Positions 1 through 7,632 of a stretch of DNA of 64,000 bases are shown here, one piece after another (position 1 is the stretch's first letter; each line of letters begins with the position of its first letter). Source of the stretch: Microtetraspora glauca (lineage in GTDB: Bacteria > Actinomycetota > Actinomycetes > Streptomycetales > Streptomycetaceae); the NCBI GenBank assembly GCA_000721275.1, contig JOFO01000006.1, positions 62,001 through 126,000 on the forward strand. Direction: 5' to 3'. The notes under the pieces were generated by a model. It saw nothing but the letters and a program-made list of their open reading frames with translations, did not search any database and was not told the DNA's origin. The translations under genes and the position numbers were made by a program.

Positions 1-1
1 G

Positions 2-232
2 CTGGAGCCGGGCGTGAACGCCGTGTACGTGTACCGGGTCGAGGTCGACGAGGAGCGGCGCGGCCAGGGGTACGGCCGGACCCTGATGCTCCTCGCCGAA
101 CGCGCGGCGCTGGAGGCCGGGGAGACCCTGCTGGGACTGCACGTCTTCGCGGGCAACACCCCGGCGATCCGCCTGTACGAGTCGCTCGGCTACCGCACGA
201 CGACCGTCAACAGCACCAAGCCGCTGCTCTGA
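2..232 (+). CDS. GNAT-family N-acetyltransferase, C-terminal part
   Basis: The gene starts before the window, and only the last 76 codons are present. They hold the acetyl-CoA-binding core of a GNAT acetyltransferase: a beta strand (YRVEVDEERRG), the pyrophosphate-binding loop RRGQGYG, then helix and strand elements ending in the typical NTPAIRLYESLGYR stretch of motif B. GNAT enzymes move an acetyl group from acetyl-CoA to an amine of a small molecule or protein. The substrate cannot be told from this fragment. It converges on the dsbA-like gene, with a short GC hairpin (234-251) between the two stop codons. Confidence 0.85.
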   Translation: MEPGVNAVYVYRVEVDEERRGQGYGRTLMLLAERAALEAGETLLGLHVFAGNTPAIRLYESLGYRTTTVNSTKPLL

Positions 233-251
233 GCCGCCGCGCGGGCGGCGG

Positions 252-767
252 TCAGCCCGCCAGCAGCCGGTCGGCGATCTCCTCGATCCGTGCCCGCAGG
301 CCCTCCTGGCTCTTGCCGCCGTCCAGGCGCTCGCCGCCGATCACATAGGTCGGGGTGCCGGTGACCTTGAGGGCCTGGCCCTCGGCCTGGTCGGCGTCGA
401 CGGTGAGCAGGTGCCGGCCGTCGATCAGGGCGGTGTCGAACTCCTCGGCGTCCAGGCCGAGTCCGGCGGCGACCTCCAGGAGCACCGGCTCGCCGCGGTC
501 GGCGAGGTCGGCGGTCCTGGCCAGCAGCGCCTCCGCGTACGCCCAGCCCCGCCCCTGGTCGGCCGCCTCCTCGGCGGCCTGGGCGGCGGCGTAGGCGTGC
601 TTGTTCTTGGCCAGCGGGAAGTGGCGCAGCTGGACGTCGAGCCGGTCGCCGTACTTCGCGCGCAGCGCGTGGACGTCGTCGAGGGCCTGGAAGCAGTCCG
701 GGCACTGGAGGTCGAACCACGCCTCCAGGACGACCGGGGCGGGGGACGGGGTGGTGGAGTCAGTCAT
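252..767 (-). CDS. DsbA-family thiol oxidoreductase (FrnE-like)
   Basis: A 171-residue thioredoxin-fold protein. The N-terminus runs into a beta strand (VVLEAWFDL) followed by the redox motif CPDC at residues 22-25. An alpha-helical insert follows, and then the conserved cis-proline loop TGTPTYVIGG near residue 128. This is the DsbA/FrnE layout, a family that makes or breaks disulfides. No signal peptide or membrane anchor is visible, so a cytoplasmic role like that of FrnE is more likely than a secreted one. The start chosen is the ATG at 765-767, because an upstream extension of the frame is low-complexity Arg/Pro sequence. The partner is unknown. Confidence 0.85.
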   Translation of the reverse strand: MTDSTTPSPAPVVLEAWFDLQCPDCFQALDDVHALRAKYGDRLDVQLRHFPLAKNKHAYAAAQAAEEAADQGRGWAYAEALLARTADLADRGEPVLLEVAAGLGLDAEEFDTALIDGRHLLTVDADQAEGQALKVTGTPTYVIGGERLDGGKSQEGLRARIEEIADRLLAG

Positions 768-956
768 GCCCCGCAGTCTTCCAGCCGGGCCGCCCGGGCC
801 CCAACCGGCACCTGCGCGGGCCGGACCGGGACCTGAGGAGGAGATCCCCCGGGGACGACCCGGAGATCTCCCTGAGACCGGGCCGCGGGCATGGCCCCGC
901 GGGCGGGGCGCGGTGCAGGATGGAAGGGACGTATCACCCGGGACCTGGAGGACCGC

Positions 957-1388
957 ATGCTCGCCGAGACCATCTGCTCCGCGGTGTCCGCGGCGGGCCT
1001 GGGGATCGCCGCGATCACGGCGTACCGGAAGAAGTACCTGTCGGCGGCGCGGATCGCCGGGTGGGCGCTGGTGCCGCTCGGCCTCGTGATGACCGGGGCC
1101 GTCGAGTGGGCCTTCGACACCGTCTTCAGCCCGGTCGCCTGGGCCGGCTTCGGCGTGCTCGGCGCGGCCTGGCTGCTCCTGATGACGGTGCGGGGTGTGG
1201 AGCGGCGCCGGGGCGGCCGGAAGGCGGCGGGCGGGGGAGCGGAGCCCGCGGCCGTGGCGCCCGGGGCCTCGGCTCCGGCCCGGGGCAGGGACGCCCTGAC
1301 GCGGCCCGCGGCGGGCCCGGCGGCCGGCGGGACGGGCGGCGACGACTTCAGCGACATCGAGGCGATTCTGAAGAAGCACGGAATCTGA
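957..1388 (+). CDS. Small two-TM membrane protein, function unknown
   Basis: A 143-residue protein with hydrophobic segments at about residues 5-22, 35-55 and 58-80. These are followed by a basic, Ala/Gly/Pro-rich cytoplasmic linker and an acidic-to-basic terminal motif (DDFSDIEAILKKHGI). The terminal motif looks like a conserved peptide ligand at the end of a flexible tail. The codon pattern (G/C third positions) supports real coding. I do not recognise a named family. It stands alone, divergent from the DsbA-like gene, with a 189-nt intergenic region between them. Confidence 0.7.
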   Translation: MLAETICSAVSAAGLGIAAITAYRKKYLSAARIAGWALVPLGLVMTGAVEWAFDTVFSPVAWAGFGVLGAAWLLLMTVRGVERRRGGRKAAGGGAEPAAVAPGASAPARGRDALTRPAAGPAAGGTGGDDFSDIEAILKKHGI

Positions 1389-1521
1389 CCGCTTCTGGCC
1401 GTTGCCTGCCGGGCTGCGACCGGCCGGTGCGCCGGAGATCCACGGGAAGGGATGAACCGCCCCCCGCCGGGGCGGTTTCGGGTCTTCCGGGGGTGCGGGG
1501 TGCGCGATCATCCCCTCCGAG

Positions 1522-1704
1522 ATGCTGGATACCTCGCGGGGAGCCGCCCCCGCCGCCGCCGAGTCCCGCCCCGCCGCCGACCCTCCGGCCGACGAGCCGA
1601 GGGGCTGCCTCTTCGCGCTGTCGCAGCCGCCGCTGATGATCTTCCTGACGGTGATCGGCGCCCTGCTCCTGATGGCGGCCCTGCACGACCTCTACGTGCT
1701 GTGA
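1522..1704 (+). CDS. Small single-TM hydrophobic protein
   Basis: A 60-residue ORF. A Pro/Ala-rich N-terminal half (residues 1-30) is followed by one strong transmembrane segment (LMIFLTVIGALLLMAAL, about residues 38-54) and a short end, HDLYVL. It has the composition of a genuine small membrane protein and is not the shadow of another gene. There is no clear Shine-Dalgarno sequence before the ATG, so coding status is probable rather than certain. Function is unknown. It converges with the CGNR gene. Confidence 0.5.
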   Translation: MLDTSRGAAPAAAESRPAADPPADEPRGCLFALSQPPLMIFLTVIGALLLMAALHDLYVL

Positions 1705-1729
1705 GGCCCGGCCGCCGTCCGCGCGGCGG

Positions 1730-2287
1730 TCAGCCGGCGGCCTCCTTGCGGCGGGCCCGGTAGGCGGCCACGTGGAGCCGGTTGCCGCAGGTGCGGCTGT
1801 CGCAGTAGCGGCGGGACCGGTTCCGGGAGAGGTCGACGAAGGCCCGGCCGCAGTCCGGCGCCTCGCACCGCCGCAGCCGCTCCCGTTCGCCCGCGACCAC
1901 GATGAAGGCGAGCGCCATCCCGCAGTCGGCGGCCAGGTGGTCGGCGACCGAGGCGCCCGGCGCGAAGTAGTGCACGTGCCAGTCGTAGCCGTCGTGGTCG
2001 GTGAGCTGCGGGGTGGTGCCCGCCGCGGCCACCAGCTGGTTGATCAGCGGGGCCGCGATCTTCGCGTCGGGGGCGGAGAAGACGGCGGCGAAGCGGTCGC
2101 GGACGCCCCGGACGGCCCGCAGGTCCTCCGCGGTCAGCTCGCCCACGTCGCTGATCCGGTGCTCGCGCACGAAGGCGCCCAGCGCGTCCAGGTCCGTGAG
2201 CGTGTCCTCGCGGTCGCCCTGCGCGGCGGTGTTCATCAGGTCGACGACGGTGTCGAGGGCGATACGGGTGTCGTGGGGGATGAGCAC
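1730..2287 (-). CDS. CGNR zinc-finger protein (ABATE domain)
   Basis: A 185-residue protein with the two-part layout of the CGNR family: an N-terminal helical ABATE-type region (about 1-130) and a C-terminal zinc finger. Four cysteines sit at 141, 146, 162 and 167, the last starting the signature CGNR (167-170), and the end is basic (AAYRARRKEAAG). The zinc finger is presumed to bind nucleic acid, so these proteins are usually called stress-related regulators. The target is not known. It is transcribed towards the small TM protein gene and is separated from ssgB by a hairpin at 2384-2421. Confidence 0.85.
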   Translation of the reverse strand: MLIPHDTRIALDTVVDLMNTAAQGDREDTLTDLDALGAFVREHRISDVGELTAEDLRAVRGVRDRFAAVFSAPDAKIAAPLINQLVAAAGTTPQLTDHDGYDWHVHYFAPGASVADHLAADCGMALAFIVVAGERERLRRCEAPDCGRAFVDLSRNRSRRYCDSRTCGNRLHVAAYRARRKEAAG

Positions 2288-2383
2288 GCTACGCTCCCTG
2301 GCCGGCCGCGGGCGGGCGCCCGCGGATGGGAGACGACTCTAGCGCGCCCCGGAAAAGCGGGGGAAAGCGCGGGAACGCGCGAC

Positions 2384-2421
2384 GGCGCCCCTCACCGCGC
2401 CGGCTGCGCGGTGGGGGCGCC
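2384..2421 (-). terminator. Terminator hairpin downstream of ssgB
   Basis: Two arms (2384-2400 and 2406-2421) pair over 16 bp with one bulged T and a 5-nt loop. The hairpin lies just after the ssgB stop codon in the direction of ssgB transcription and before the CGNR gene promoter region. Confidence 0.6.
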
Positions 2422-2488
2422 GGAGGTCGTGCCGGGGCGGCGGCCGTCTCCCCGAGTCAAGACGGCGCCGGACGTCACAGGGCCTGGC

Positions 2489-2902
2489 TCAGCTGTCGGC
2501 CAGGATGTGGGACAGCTCGGTGTCGAGGTCGAAGTGCCGGTGCTCGGTGCCGGGTGGCACCGCGGCGTCGGTCCGCTTGAGGAACGATTCCAGGGCCCGC
2601 GCGGGGGCCTCCAGCAGGGCCTCGCCCTCGGGCGAGCTCAGTGCGATGCAGACGACGCCCTGGCCGTGGCTACGGGACGGCCAGACCCGGACGTCGCCGG
2701 TGCCGGTGGGCCGGTGCAGCCCCTCGGCGAGAAGGTCGCGGGCGAAGACCCACTCGACCGTCTCCTCGGCTCCGGTGTGGAAGGTGGCGTGCACGGCGTA
2801 CGGATCCGCCGTGTCATACCGCAGGCCCGCGGGTACAGGCAGTGAGGACTCACTCGACACAACGAGGCGCAGGTGCAGCTCGCAGCTCACCACGGTGTTC
2901 AT
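2489..2902 (-). CDS. ssgB: Sporulation-specific cell division protein SsgB
   Basis: A 137-residue SsgA-like protein whose sequence matches what I know of SsgB almost residue for residue: the N-terminus MNTVVSCELHLRL, the central GAEETVEWVFARDLLAEGL and the C-terminus DLDTELSHILADS. SsgB localises to future septum sites in aerial hyphae and recruits FtsZ, so it controls sporulation-specific division in Streptomyces. The ATG at 2900-2902 gives the normal family length. Expression is known to depend on SigH and to be under BldD control. A one-mismatch BldD box lies at 3035-3047. The gene is monocistronic here. Confidence 0.97.
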   Translation of the reverse strand: MNTVVSCELHLRLVVSSESSLPVPAGLRYDTADPYAVHATFHTGAEETVEWVFARDLLAEGLHRPTGTGDVRVWPSRSHGQGVVCIALSSPEGEALLEAPARALESFLKRTDAAVPPGTEHRHFDLDTELSHILADS

Positions 2903-2961
2903 AAGCGCCAGGGCCTTTCGCTCAGTGTGCGCTCGGGGATTCGCACGTCGGCGAAATCGAC

Positions 2962-2987
2962 ATGCCACCTCCGGTGCCGTTGTAAAC
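2962..2987 (-). promoter_or_regulatory. Candidate SigH-type promoter of ssgB
   Basis: On the minus strand GTTT (2987-2984) is followed after 14 nt by GGTGGC. This resembles the SigB/SigH-class pattern GTTT-N14-16-GGGTAT in the -35 box, but it is imperfect in the -10. The position, about 60 nt before the ssgB start, is suitable, and ssgB is known to be SigH-dependent in S. coelicolor. Confidence 0.3.
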
Positions 2988-3034
2988 CCCTCTGTCGGTT
3001 TTGTGAGTGTTCAGGTAGCTCGGACGGCCGAATG

Positions 3035-3047
3035 TAACTTTGGGTAA
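3035..3047. promoter_or_regulatory. Candidate BldD box between ssgB and the TIGR02611 gene
   Basis: The 13-mer TAACTTTGGGTAA matches the BldD palindromic consensus TNACNCWGNGTNA at all fixed positions except one (C to T). ssgB is a known BldD target. The site lies 133 nt before the ssgB start and about 45 nt before the divergent gene. Confidence 0.5.
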
Positions 3048-3091
3048 TACCGCCATACCAGTGGGGCTGGTGTGTCGGGTAAATTGGCCCC

Positions 3092-3514
3092 ATGAATGCG
3101 GAGAGTGACGAGCGCGCGCCCCAGCCCCCGAGCGACGGCGAAGCCGAACTGGGATCCCGGGCACCGGAGTTCATCAAGGCCCGCAAGGGCCTCCATCTGA
3201 GCTGGCAGGTCGGCGTCTTCATCGTCGGACTCGCCGTGATCGTGGCCGGCATCCTCATGCTGGTCTTCCCCGGGCCGGGCTGGCTCGTCATCTTCGCCGG
3301 CATGGCGATCTGGGCGACCGAGTTCGTCTGGGCGCAGATCGTCCTCCGCTGGACGAAGCGCAAGGTCACCGAGGCCGCCCAGCGCGCCCTCGACCCCAAG
3401 GTCCGGCGCCGCAACATCATCCTCACCGTCATCGGTGTGGTGATCATCGCGGCGCTGCTCGGCTGGTACCTCTGGAAGTTCGGCCTCGTCATGCCGTGGA
3501 AGATCGACTCCTGA
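3092..3514 (+). CDS. TIGR02611-family membrane protein
   Basis: A 140-residue protein with a hydrophilic N-terminus (1-37), two hydrophobic segments (about 40-59 and 62-80) joined by the signature PGPGW (60-64), a basic loop and a third segment (about 108-128). The PGPGW turn and length fit the actinobacterial TIGR02611 family, whose function is unknown. The ATG has no visible Shine-Dalgarno, and a -10-like TAAATT lies at 3080-3085, so the mRNA may be leaderless. It is divergent from ssgB and followed by a tRNA gene. Confidence 0.8.
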   Translation: MNAESDERAPQPPSDGEAELGSRAPEFIKARKGLHLSWQVGVFIVGLAVIVAGILMLVFPGPGWLVIFAGMAIWATEFVWAQIVLRWTKRKVTEAAQRALDPKVRRRNIILTVIGVVIIAALLGWYLWKFGLVMPWKIDS

Positions 3515-3566
3515 CCCGGGGTGGTTCGAAGCCCCGCTGACATGCGGTAATGTTGGCGGTGCGCCG

Positions 3567-3641
3567 GGGCGATTAGCTCAGCGGGAGAGCACTTCGTTCA
3601 CACCGAAGGGGTCACTGGTTCGATCCCAGTATCGCCCACCA
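3567..3641 (+). tRNA. tRNA-Val(CAC), copy 1, CCA encoded
   Basis: A complete cloverleaf. The acceptor arm GGGCGAT (3567-3573) pairs with ATCGCCC (3631-3637). It has a D-arm GCTC/GAGC, an anticodon stem CTTCG/CGAAG with loop TTCACAC (anticodon CAC, reading GTG), and a T-arm ACTGG/CCAGT with loop TTCGATC. The discriminator is A3638, and CCA (3639-3641) is encoded. The 72-nt body is identical to the copy at 6655-6726. Confidence 0.97.
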
Positions 3642-3647
3642 CCCGGA

Positions 3648-3686
3648 CCGAGGGCCCGGAGACGATCACCGTCTCCGGGCCCTCGG
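3648..3686. terminator. Bidirectional terminator after tRNA-Val copy 1
   Basis: Perfect inverted repeat: arms 3648-3664 and 3670-3686 (17 bp) with a 5-nt loop. It sits between the tRNA and the converging end of the large membrane protein gene, and can serve both. Confidence 0.75.
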
Positions 3687-3697
3687 CGCGTCCGCGC

Positions 3698-6082
3698 TCA
3701 CCGCATCCGGGACAGCCGCTCCCGCAGCCGTCGCGCCTCCCGCAGCCGCCGCTCGTACGTGGCGCCCACCGCGAGCAGCAGCAGCCCCGCCGCCGCCGGC
3801 GGCAGCCAGCGCGGCAGCGCGCCGACCAGCTGCACCACGTACGGCGCCAGCTCGTGCACCGCCACCAGCGCGAGCGCCGCCCCGCCGAGCAGCAGCGGCG
3901 CCCGCAGCCGGAACCGCGCCCCCAGCAGCGTCACCGCCAGCGCCCCCGTCCCCAGCAGCAGCGGACGCGCCCAGGACGGGTCCGACCACACCGCCACCAC
4001 GCCGGGCACCAGCGTCACCGCGAGCCCCGGGCCGTACGCCGCCCACGACGAGGCCGCCGGGTCCCGGCGCCGCCGCAGGAAGCCCACCACGAGCGCCGGC
4101 ACCGTCACCGGCAGCGTGTACGCCTCCGGCACCGTCACGCCCCACACCGCCAGCCGCACCCAGGCCGCCGCCAGGAGCAGCGCCCCCGCCGCCCACGAGC
4201 CCGCGCGCCGCCGCTCCGGCCGCAGCGCCGTCGCCGCCGCCACCAGACCGGCCAGGGCCAGCGCCAGGGCCAGCACCGCCGGCCGCCCCACCGTCAGCGC
4301 CAGTGCCACCGCGCCCACCGCCGCGCCCGTCGCCTCGGCCGCCGCCGACCGGAACCGCACCGCCACCGCCGCCGTGGCCGCCGGCACCACCAGCAGCACC
4401 AGCCCGGCCGCCGCAGGACCGAGTCCCGCCGCCGCGGCCCCGGCCCCCGCCAGACCCGCCGCCGCGAGCACCACCGCGCACCCCGCCGACTCCCGCACCG
4501 CCCCGGCCCCCAGCACCGCCGCCGCCGCGAACAGTCCGAGCAGCGCCCCCAGCACCCCGAAGGTCGCCGCCCGCGCGTCCAGCGCCGACAGCACCGCCGA
4601 CGCCGCCGAGGCCGCCCCGGCCGCCAGCCCCGTCCAGGCGAACAGCACACGCGGCACCACCGGAGCGGCCGGCCCGGCACCCCAGACACCCGCCGGGGGC
4701 TCCGGCACCGGCACCGCGACCGGCTCCGGGAGACCCCGGGCCGGCGCCCCGGGCCGCACCGCGAGCGCCAGCGCCCCGGCCACCGCGACCAGCCGGACCG
4801 CCAGCCCCGCCGCGTACGGCAGGTCCCCCAGCACCGGCAGCGCCGTCAGCAGCGCCCAGCCGAGCACCACCGCGCCCCACCGGCCCCACAGCCGCCCGGT
4901 CGCCGCCGCCGCGCCCGCGCCGAGCAGCAGCACCAGCGCCGCCGTCGCCGGATACCCGGCCGGCACCGGCTCCGGATGCGCCCCCGACCAGATGCCCGCG
5001 CTCCGGTCCGCAGGCCCCAGCAGCCCGCCCAGCACCGGCGGCAGCGCCCACACCACCCCCAGCGCCGCCACGCCGCCCCCGGCGAGCCCGAACCCCGCCC
5101 GCACCGGCTCCGGGACCCGCGCCGCCGCGACCGGGCGCCACAGCGCCGCCAGAGCCAGACCGCAGACCACGTACACCGGCACCGTCCAGTCCGCCGGCAG
5201 CGCCGCCCGGACCGGCCCGCCGGCCGCCGCCACCAGGGCCGCTCCGGCCACCGCCGCCAGCGCCCCGGCCGCCGGACGCGCCACCCGCACCGCGTACAGG
5301 CACAGCGCCGCGCACGCCGCCAGCAGCGGAGCGCCCGACCACGGGTCCGTCACCGACAGCCAGCCGCCCGCCAGCAGCGCCCAGGACACCAGGACGCCCG
5401 CCGCGATCCGCGCCGCGAGCCCCACCGGACGCCCCGCGAGCAGCACGTCCGCCGCCGCCGTCAGCACCGCCGCCCACGCCACCGCCGCCGGACCCCCGCC
5501 GGCCGCCACCGCCCCCAGCGGCAGCGGAAGCTGCGCCGCGGCCACCGCCGCCGGCACCGGCAGCCGCAGCCCCCGCAGCGCCCCGCCGTACCCCGCCCAC
5601 GCGCCCGCGAGGACCGCCGAGGCCACCGCCGCGTACGCCGTCCCGTCCGCGCCCGGCAGCGCGACCCGGTGCAGCGCGTACGCGTCCAGGACCATCAGCA
5701 GCAGACCGAGCGCCCCCACCGCCTCCGCCGTCGACGCCAGCCCCCGGCGCAGCAGCACCACCGGCGCGGCCAGCGCCGCCGACGTCACCGCCAGCAGCAC
5801 CGCAGACCGCCCCGCGATCCCCATCGACCCCCAGCTCACCAGCGTGAACGCCAGTGCCGCCACCGCCAGCAGGATCCCGCCCAGCGTCAGCAGCGCGTTC
5901 TGCGCCCCGCGCGGCGAGGTCTCCGCCCGCGTGGGGCCCGAGGACGGCGGCGCCGCGGGGGAGTGCAGCACGCCCAGCAGCCAGGCCCGCCGCGCCAGCA
6001 GCACCGACCGGCGCGCGTCCAGCCGGGCCAGCTCGTCGTCGACGAGCCGCAGCTCCTCCGCCGGAGGCAACTTCGTGTTCAT
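3698..6082 (-). CDS. Very large polytopic membrane protein, unknown
   Basis: A 794-residue protein. It has a short charged, probably coiled N-terminal helix (about residues 7-37, EELRLVDDELARLDARRS) and then roughly twenty consecutive hydrophobic segments rich in Ala, Leu, Gly and Val. The C-terminus is very basic (YERRLREARRLRERLSRMR). No catalytic motif, ATP site or transporter signature is visible. Regularly repeated helices suggest an integral membrane scaffold or transporter-like protein. The extreme Ala/Gly content gives long open frames on all strands, but this frame alone has membrane-protein character and a plausible ATG. It lies between two identical tRNA-Val genes. Confidence 0.8.
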   Translation of the reverse strand: MNTKLPPAEELRLVDDELARLDARRSVLLARRAWLLGVLHSPAAPPSSGPTRAETSPRGAQNALLTLGGILLAVAALAFTLVSWGSMGIAGRSAVLLAVTSAALAAPVVLLRRGLASTAEAVGALGLLLMVLDAYALHRVALPGADGTAYAAVASAVLAGAWAGYGGALRGLRLPVPAAVAAAQLPLPLGAVAAGGGPAAVAWAAVLTAAADVLLAGRPVGLAARIAAGVLVSWALLAGGWLSVTDPWSGAPLLAACAALCLYAVRVARPAAGALAAVAGAALVAAAGGPVRAALPADWTVPVYVVCGLALAALWRPVAAARVPEPVRAGFGLAGGGVAALGVVWALPPVLGGLLGPADRSAGIWSGAHPEPVPAGYPATAALVLLLGAGAAAATGRLWGRWGAVVLGWALLTALPVLGDLPYAAGLAVRLVAVAGALALAVRPGAPARGLPEPVAVPVPEPPAGVWGAGPAAPVVPRVLFAWTGLAAGAASAASAVLSALDARAATFGVLGALLGLFAAAAVLGAGAVRESAGCAVVLAAAGLAGAGAAAAGLGPAAAGLVLLVVPAATAAVAVRFRSAAAEATGAAVGAVALALTVGRPAVLALALALAGLVAAATALRPERRRAGSWAAGALLLAAAWVRLAVWGVTVPEAYTLPVTVPALVVGFLRRRRDPAASSWAAYGPGLAVTLVPGVVAVWSDPSWARPLLLGTGALAVTLLGARFRLRAPLLLGGAALALVAVHELAPYVVQLVGALPRWLPPAAAGLLLLAVGATYERRLREARRLRERLSRMR

Positions 6083-6162
6083 GCCCGGAGTGTCGCGCCG
6101 CCTCCCCGGCCCCGGAATGGGCGCTGCTACTCAGATCCGCCCCGAGTACCCACACTGGACCC

Positions 6163-6609
6163 ATGGACTGGTCCCGGTACCGCTTCCGCAGCGTCTGGCG
6201 GCTCGCCGCCCCGCCCGACCGCGTCTACGCCGTCCTCGCCCGCGCCGAGGAGTACCCCCGCTGGTGGCCCCAGGTCCGCGCCGTCGCCCCCCGCGACGGC
6301 ACCTCCGGCACCGCCCGCTTCCGCTCCCTGCTCCCGTACGACCTCCGCGTCACCGTCCGCGCAGCGCGCCGGGACCCCGCCGCCCGCGTCCTGGAGGTCC
6401 GGCTCGGCGGCGACCTGGAGGGCTGGGCCCGCTGGACCCTCACCCCCGACGGCACCGGCACCCGCGCCCTGTACGAACAGGAGGTCGAGGTCCGCGCCCG
6501 GCTGCTGCGCCTCCTCGCCGTCCCCGGCCGCCCGCTCTTCCGCGCCAACCACGCCCTGATGATGCGCGGCGGCAGACGCGGCCTCGCCGGCCTCCTGCGC
6601 TCCGAATGA
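6163..6609 (+). CDS. SRPBCC / polyketide cyclase-like protein
   Basis: A 148-residue protein with the START/SRPBCC pattern. Its N-terminal strand and helix read WRLAAPPDRVYAVLARAEEYPRWWPQV, followed by alternating beta strands (VLEVRLGGDLEGWARWTL, ALYEQEVEVRA) and a long C-terminal helix (LFRANHALMMRGGRRGLAGLL). Such proteins form a hydrophobic ligand pocket and act as cyclases, lipid carriers or dehydratases. The ligand here is unknown. The start is the ATG at 6163, which fits the family N-terminus. It is divergent from the large membrane protein gene and directly precedes tRNA-Val copy 2. Confidence 0.85.
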   Translation: MDWSRYRFRSVWRLAAPPDRVYAVLARAEEYPRWWPQVRAVAPRDGTSGTARFRSLLPYDLRVTVRAARRDPAARVLEVRLGGDLEGWARWTLTPDGTGTRALYEQEVEVRARLLRLLAVPGRPLFRANHALMMRGGRRGLAGLLRSE

Positions 6610-6654
6610 ATTTGGAACCCGGCGCGGGAGCCCTGTATGGTTCAACCCGTTCCC

Positions 6655-6726
6655 GGGCGATTAGCTCAGCGGGAGAGCACTTCGTTCACACCGAAGGGGT
6701 CACTGGTTCGATCCCAGTATCGCCCA
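6655..6726 (+). tRNA. tRNA-Val(CAC), copy 2, CCA not encoded
   Basis: The same 72-nt cloverleaf as 3567-3638 with anticodon CAC. Discriminator A6726 is followed by CCG, so the CCA tail must be added after transcription, unlike copy 1. A 14-bp hairpin follows at 6733-6765. Confidence 0.97.
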
Positions 6727-6732
6727 CCGGGA

Positions 6733-6765
6733 GAGGCCGGTCCGTCACCACGACGGACCGGCCTC
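6733..6765. terminator. Terminator after tRNA-Val copy 2
   Basis: Perfect 14-bp stem (6733-6746 with 6752-6765) and a 5-nt loop. It lies between the tRNA and the converging exonuclease gene. Confidence 0.7.
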
Positions 6766-6782
6766 AGCCGTTTCCGGGACCC

Positions 6783-7511
6783 TCACGCCGCCTTGCGCAG
6801 CTCCGGCCGCAGCGGCCACGCCGGATCGACCAGCTCCGGCGTCCCCTGCCGGGTGAACCACGCCTGCAGCCCCCGCGCCTGCGCCGCGTGCCACACCGCC
6901 TGGAGGGTGTGCAGCTCCGCCGGCGACAACCGCTCCAGCCGGGACGCGAACCGCCGCCCGACCGCGCGCACCACCTCCAGCGCCGCCGTGGCGTCCGCCG
7001 CCGCGTCGTGCGCCCCCGCCAGCTCCACCTCGTAGTGCGCGCACAGGTCCGTCAGCGTCCGGCGGCCCTTGCGGTACCGGTCCAGATGCTTGTCCAGCAC
7101 CCGCGGATCCAGCACGCACAGCGAGGTGTGCTCCAGATAGCGGCCCAGCGACGACGCCCGATGGCGCCTCAACTCCCGGTCCAGGATGGTGAGATCGAAC
7201 GGCGCGTTCATCACCACCAGCGGTCGGCCCGCCGCGTTCTGCTCCGCCAGGGCGCGCCCCAGCTCCTCCATCACCGGCGACGGCCACCGGCCGTTCCGCT
7301 GGAGGTGATCGTCCGTCAGCCCGTGCACCGCCGTGGCGCCTTCCGGCACCGGAACACCCGGATTGACCAGCCAGCGCGTCACCCGGGGCCGCGCCCCGGC
7401 CGCGTCCTGGACGACGAGCGCGGCGGACACGATCCGGTCCCGCTCGACGTCCACTCCGGTGGTCTCCGTGTCGAAGGCGGCCAGGGGCCCTTCGTACCAG
7501 CTCGTCGTCAT
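6783..7511 (-). CDS. DEDDh 3'-5' exonuclease (DnaQ-like)
   Basis: A 242-residue exonuclease. All five expected catalytic residues are visible: D14 and E16 in FDTETTG (Exo I), D106 in NAPFDL (Exo II), and H168 with D173 in HDAAAD (Exo III). The HGLTD motif at 63-67 is also typical of DnaQ-type enzymes. It removes nucleotides from the 3' end of DNA or RNA using two metal ions. It is a stand-alone protein, not fused to a polymerase, so a repair or RNA-processing role is as likely as proofreading. The ATG at 7509-7511 gives a compact N-terminus, and a longer upstream frame looks non-coding. Confidence 0.9.
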   Translation of the reverse strand: MTTSWYEGPLAAFDTETTGVDVERDRIVSAALVVQDAAGARPRVTRWLVNPGVPVPEGATAVHGLTDDHLQRNGRWPSPVMEELGRALAEQNAAGRPLVVMNAPFDLTILDRELRRHRASSLGRYLEHTSLCVLDPRVLDKHLDRYRKGRRTLTDLCAHYEVELAGAHDAAADATAALEVVRAVGRRFASRLERLSPAELHTLQAVWHAAQARGLQAWFTRQGTPELVDPAWPLRPELRKAA

Positions 7512-7599
7512 CCCCGAACTCCTCGCACCCGCGCGGCAGATGGCCAACCCCCTGCCCCGAACCGGTGATACCCGCCCCGTTTGCGGCGTACGCGGACCG

Positions 7600-7616
7600 G
7601 TCACAACAGGGGTGAC
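7600..7616. promoter_or_regulatory. Inverted repeat GTCAC-N7-GTGAC upstream of the DUF4365 gene
   Basis: GTCAC at 7600-7604 and GTGAC at 7612-7616 form a 5-bp dyad 17 nt before the start codon of the DUF4365 gene. It could be an operator for the two-gene unit, but the arms are short. Confidence 0.25.
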
Positions 7617-7632
7617 GGGGAAGGACGTTCAC

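Noticed and set aside
3567..6726. Integrated mobile element between two tRNA att-like copies
   Set aside because: No integrase or phage gene, composition like the rest, and genes look chromosomal.
3759..7568. A 1269-codon open frame on the plus strand
   Set aside because: Protein is low-complexity Arg/Ser/Pro/Ala; it is antisense to the 3698-6082 membrane gene and crosses the tRNA. GC-rich DNA leaves such frames open.
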